Origin: CAMEON01 sp045643785
Lineage (GTDB): Bacteria > Bacillota > Clostridia > Oscillospirales > CAG-272
DNA length: 6,826 nt
Direction of reading: 5' to 3'
Assembly (NCBI GenBank): GCA_045643785.1
Contig: JAZRFR010000280.1
Span: forward strand, 1 to 6,826
Within the stretch, counting starts at the first letter, position 1; every line of letters starts with the position of its first letter. The notes below the pieces were generated by a model, which did not search any database, was not told the origin of the DNA, and saw nothing but the letters and a program-made list of their open reading frames with translations. The position numbers and the translations under genes are program-made. Shown here piece after piece: positions 4,430-6,826 of this stretch.

Positions 4430-6477
4430 CAAACGATAATAATATCCGCCTCGGCGTCCACCACCGTCAGCCGACTCTGGTCGATGATGAGCGCGACGGC
4501 ATCACCCGCCTTGCCGCTATAGGGGGCTATAACGGTCTCACTTCCCACGCCGATCTCGGCATAGACCACGCGGCCGTAGTCCAGAGTCTTTGTGACCCGC
4601 CCCAAAAGGGCGGTTTTTTCGTCGTCTTTGCCGCGAGGCTTTACCGTCACGGCGTCGGGTGGGAAACGGTATTCCAAGGGCGTGCGGAAAATGGCTGTGC
4701 CCTTGCAGGAAAAGAGCTTTTCGCATAGCTCGTCCTCGGCGGCCACGGGCAGATCCTCCATGTCCAGATAGAAGCGGTAGATTCTGCGCCCCTTGTCGTC
4801 GGTCTCCTTTTCCTTGGTGAACCGCCCCTTCAGGGTGTTTTCTGTGGGAAGGGGAGTGATACCCGCGGTAGAGTTGCCACCCGCGGCGGGGGTTTCCCCC
4901 GCGGTGACCGCGGCTTCCACCGTAATGCGGCTGAAATCCAGATCAAAGGGCAGGGCATCGCCCACGCGGAAACGGGGATCTCCCGATTCGGTGGCAAAGA
5001 CCGTCTCCCCGCCCACCGTCAGGCGGTAAAGGGTGCGGGTTACGCCGCCCGTGGAGATGGATTCTACCTCGGCCACCTGCGCCCGTCCGCTCCCTGTGCC
5101 CAACAGCAGAGCGTCTGTTGGGAGAGTCAGAGAGGCGTCGTGAGGCGTGTTTTTGGAAGTGGTGTGACTCGTATCCCGCAGGACGGGGGGAAGGGAGAAA
5201 CGCTGGGCGGCGAAGATCAGAAGTCCGTTCTCCACCGTGCAATCACACACGTTTTCGGCGGGCACGACGGGCATAATGCTGTTCTCGGTCTCGCGGTCGA
5301 ACAGATGGAGCTTGCGCAGACTGACTGCCGCCGAGAGGACGTCGCCGCGATGGGCTTCAAAGTCGGCGGGGGCTTTCAGGATCACGGCATCGGCATCGTC
5401 CATGGTTTCCCCACTCTGCGCTACGGTTCCCCCGGGGGAGGATTGCTCGGCGTTCGCCCCTATGGGGGTGGTATCGGGAACACCTGCGCCCAGATGCCCG
5501 TAGACCAGGGTCTCCCCGCCCAGAGCCTCCACGACGGTTACCGTCACGGGGAGCCTTGCCCACTCTCCCGCGTCCATGCCCTCACGCCAAGGGATCACGT
5601 CGTCGGGGCGTACCCCCAAAATAACGGGGTGACGGCCGTCCATATAACGGGTCTGCACGCGGTTGAGATGATCGTAGCGGACGGTCAGCTCGGGGCCGCT
5701 GTTCAGTCTTGCGTGGACGGTACTGCCCTCGCGGCGCAGGGTGGCGGGCCAGAAATTCATGCGGGGCGTCCCAATAAAGCCTGCCACAAAGAGGTTCGCG
5801 GGGTGATTGTAGAGATTTTTCGGGGTGTCGATCTGCTGAACGAAGCCGCCCCGCATGACCACGATGCGACTGCCCATGGTCATGGCCTCCACCTGGTCGT
5901 GGGTGACGTAGATGAAGGTGGTGCCCAGCCGCTCGTGAAGGCGAGTGATCTCGGCGCGCATGGCGGCGCGGAGCTTAGCGTCCAGGTTGGAGAGGGGCTC
6001 GTCCAGAAGAAAGACCTTGGGGCTCCGCACGATGGCTCGCCCCAGGGCGACTCGCTGGCGCTGACCGCCCGAGAGAGCCTTAGGCTTGCGTTCCAGATAC
6101 TCGGTGATGCCCAGAATGCGGGCGGCCTCGGTGACCTTTTCGTGAATGATATGCTTGGGGACCTTCGCAGTCTTGAGGGCAAAGGCCATGTTCTCGTAAA
6201 CCGTCATGTGGGGGTAGAGGGCGTAGTTCTGGAACACCATGGCAATGTTGCGGTCTCCGGGCTCCACGTCGTTGACGATGACGTCGTCGATGCGCAGCTC
6301 CCCCGCCGAAATGTCCTCCAGCCCCGCGATCATGCGGAGCGTCGTGGACTTGCCGCACCCCGAAGGCCCCACGAAAACGATGAACTCCTTGTCCCGTATC
6401 TCCATGTTGAAGTCGTTGACCGCCTTGGTCGTGCCGTCGTAGACCTTGTAGATGTGCTTGAGGGAGAGGCTTGCCAT
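4429..6477 (-). CDS. CUT1 sugar ABC transporter ATPase (MsmK/UgpC/MalK type) with expanded C-terminal TOBE-like region
   Basis: The protein is 682 residues; relatives are about 360-380. It powers an oligosaccharide importer at the inner face of the membrane. Residues 1-235 form a complete nucleotide-binding domain: Walker A GPSGCGKST (37-45), Q-loop Q83, signature LSGGQRQ (135-141), Walker B VFLLDEP with E160, D-loop SNLD (163-166), switch H193. A first MOP/TOBE unit covers about 240-395 with an acidic, Ser/Thr/Gly-rich insert at 332-362. About 290 extra residues follow. They hold two more TOBE-like units whose ends match each other: VGGETVFA...SGD...GDALPFDLDFSRITV (488-520) and VGSETVIA...SG...GDAVALIIDQSRLTV (644-672). 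Low-complexity linkers lie at 430-455 and 521-548. The start at 6477 has AAAGGAG 8 nt upstream; the frame is open to 6546 but enters the hairpin array. It follows the permease gene on the same strand. Substrate is unknown. Confidence 0.92.
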   Translation of the reverse strand: MASLSLKHIYKVYDGTTKAVNDFNMEIRDKEFIVFVGPSGCGKSTTLRMIAGLEDISAGELRIDDVIVNDVEPGDRNIAMVFQNYALYPHMTVYENMAFALKTAKVPKHIIHEKVTEAARILGITEYLERKPKALSGGQRQRVALGRAIVRSPKVFLLDEPLSNLDAKLRAAMRAEITRLHERLGTTFIYVTHDQVEAMTMGSRIVVMRGGFVQQIDTPKNLYNHPANLFVAGFIGTPRMNFWPATLRREGSTVHARLNSGPELTVRYDHLNRVQTRYMDGRHPVILGVRPDDVIPWREGMDAGEWARLPVTVTVVEALGGETLVYGHLGAGVPDTTPIGANAEQSSPGGTVAQSGETMDDADAVILKAPADFEAHRGDVLSAAVSLRKLHLFDRETENSIMPVVPAENVCDCTVENGLLIFAAQRFSLPPVLRDTSHTTSKNTPHDASLTLPTDALLLGTGSGRAQVAEVESISTGGVTRTLYRLTVGGETVFATESGDPRFRVGDALPFDLDFSRITVEAAVTAGETPAAGGNSTAGITPLPTENTLKGRFTKEKETDDKGRRIYRFYLDMEDLPVAAEDELCEKLFSCKGTAIFRTPLEYRFPPDAVTVKPRGKDDEKTALLGRVTKTLDYGRVVYAEIGVGSETVIAPYSGKAGDAVALIIDQSRLTVVDAEADIIIV
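4597..4619 (+). terminator. terminator-like hairpin on the strand antisense to the ATPase gene
   Basis: On the plus strand CCGCCC (4597-4602), a 5-nt loop and GGGCGG (4608-4613) are followed directly by six T (4614-4619). The shape is that of an intrinsic terminator and works only for plus-strand transcription. It lies within codons near residues 620-627 of the ATPase. It could stop read-through from the peptidase gene about 200 bp after its stop, or be a coding coincidence. Confidence 0.45.
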
Positions 6478-6485
6478 AGGGTTTG

Positions 6486-6492
6486 CTCCTTT
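6486..6492 (-). promoter_or_regulatory. ribosome binding site deciding the ATPase start
   Basis: AAAGGAG on the minus strand lies 8 nt before ATG 6477-6475. The following residues (MASLSLKHIYKVYDG) match the usual N-terminus of MsmK/UgpC-type ATPases, so the longer open frame to 6546 is not used. Confidence 0.88.
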
Positions 6493-6516
6493 GATAATGT
6501 AATTTTCATGAATCAC

Positions 6517-6733
6517 GCGCCCGAAGGGCGCATATCGAGCCGTCACGCGGCATATCGAGCCGCTTCGGTTTCAACTGAAGCGGTATATCGAGCATCCGAC
6601 AGGGTGCATATCGATGAAAGACGATCAGTCGATATACGCCATGCGGCGTTCGATATGTGCGTCATTTCACTCCGCACTCGATATTCCGACGCGGACTTTG
6701 CCCGCATCGGATCGATATGCCCCCTGCGGGGGC
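6517..6733. repeat. head-to-head array of eight ATATCGA boxes alternating with hairpins
   Basis: This 217-bp stretch fills most of the 266-bp gap between the permease and ATPase genes. Four ATATCGA boxes (6532-6538, 6552-6558, 6585-6591, 6608-6614) are followed by four TCGATAT boxes (6629-6635, 6650-6656, 6678-6684, 6712-6718). Segments outside and between boxes are complete hairpins whose end bases abut the boxes: 6517-6531, 6539-6551, 6559-6584, 6592-6607, 6636-6649, 6657-6677, 6685-6711 and 6719-6733. The hairpins differ in sequence and length (13-27 nt). The centre (6615-6628) is a 14-nt stretch. Any left box can pair with any right box, so the whole can fold as a stem with three four-way junctions. 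It has no T-run and no convincing coding frame. It should be transcribed in the transporter operon. Function is unknown; I do not recognise it as a named RNA or repeat family. Confidence 0.85.
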
Positions 6734-6743
6734 GAGAATGATG

Positions 6744-6826
6744 TTACCCCTTCACCGCCCCGCCTGTAACACCTTGCACGTAATACTTCTGCAACCACAT
6801 GAACAAAAGCGTGATCGGCACCGCCA
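6744..6826 (-). CDS. CUT1 sugar ABC transporter permease, C-terminal fragment (MalG/UgpE type; 5' part outside window)
   Basis: Only the last 26 residues and the TAA stop (6746-6744) are present. They read AVPITLLFMWLQKYY followed by VQGVTGGAVKG. The ending of aromatic-rich helix, then (Y/F)(F/V)VQGxxxGAVKG, is the hallmark of the second permease of CUT1 oligosaccharide importers, which forms half of the membrane channel. The gene lies upstream of the ATPase on the same strand, 266 bp away, so both probably belong to one transporter operon. The other permease and the solute-binding protein would be expected further upstream, beyond the right edge of the window. Confidence 0.85.
   Translation of the reverse strand, partial: AVPITLLFMWLQKYYVQGVTGGAVKG

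Noticed and set aside
6517..6733. Hairpin array as a CRISPR array
   Set aside because: The constant unit is only 7 bp, flips orientation in the middle, and the intervals are self-complementary hairpins of 13-27 nt, not spacers. No cas gene is nearby.
6719..6733. Intrinsic terminator just after the permease gene
   Set aside because: The GC stem is followed in the minus direction by ATATCGA and not by a T-run.
5140..6741. A 533-codon open frame on the plus strand, antisense to the ATPase gene
   Set aside because: It is a shadow of GC-rich codon use in the real gene, has no ribosome binding site or recognisable domain, and runs through the hairpin array.

Overview
The window looks like a piece of a GC-rich, low-motility-of-evidence but clearly Gram-positive-style chromosome, most likely an uncultured gut Clostridia (Oscillospirales or Christensenellales type). 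This assignment is inference. It rests on strong AAAGGAG or GGAGG ribosome binding sites 7-8 nt before every start, near-consensus sigma-A promoters, compact hairpin/T-run terminators, and the gene repertoire: a CUT1 sugar ABC transporter, a DUF4091/GH123-like enzyme, an XRE regulator with a helical repeat tail, and an M42 peptidase. No plasmid, phage, IS transposase, CRISPR or RNA-gene signature was seen.

Layout from left to right. (1) 1-443, minus: the N-terminal 147 residues of a secreted protein that runs off the window. (2) 466-2028, minus: a 520-residue cytoplasmic GH123/DUF4091-type glycoside hydrolase-like protein. A 12/12 consensus promoter (2069-2097) precedes it, and with a 22-bp gap it forms an operon with the secreted protein. 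(3) 2174-2986, minus: an XRE-family regulator with its own promoter and terminator. (4) 2987-3345: a divergent intergenic region holding two promoters and an 88-bp element with perfect 26-bp inverted arms. (5) 3346-4389, plus: an M42-family metallopeptidase. (6) 4393-4429: a bidirectional terminator between convergent genes. (7) 4429-6477, minus: a sugar-transporter ATPase about 300 residues longer than usual, with repeated TOBE-like units. (8) 6478-6743: a 266-bp intra-operon gap filled by an elaborate hairpin array. (9) 6744-6826, minus: the C-terminus of a CUT1 inner-membrane permease.

The genes suggest glycan use. The permease and ATPase belong to one oligosaccharide importer, and the signal-less GH123-like enzyme could cleave imported sugars in the cytoplasm. 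The secreted protein could act on or bind material outside the cell. The link between the two minus-strand operons is inferred from proximity only.

The best candidate for something undescribed is the array at 6517-6733. Eight identical 7-bp boxes (four ATATCGA, then four TCGATAT) separate eight unrelated hairpins. The boxes abut the hairpins with no unpaired base, and the two halves are head-to-head. The boxes can therefore pair across the centre to give three consecutive perfect four-way junctions in DNA or RNA. It lies between two transporter genes, so it is probably transcribed. The second candidate is the expanded C-terminal half of the ATPase.
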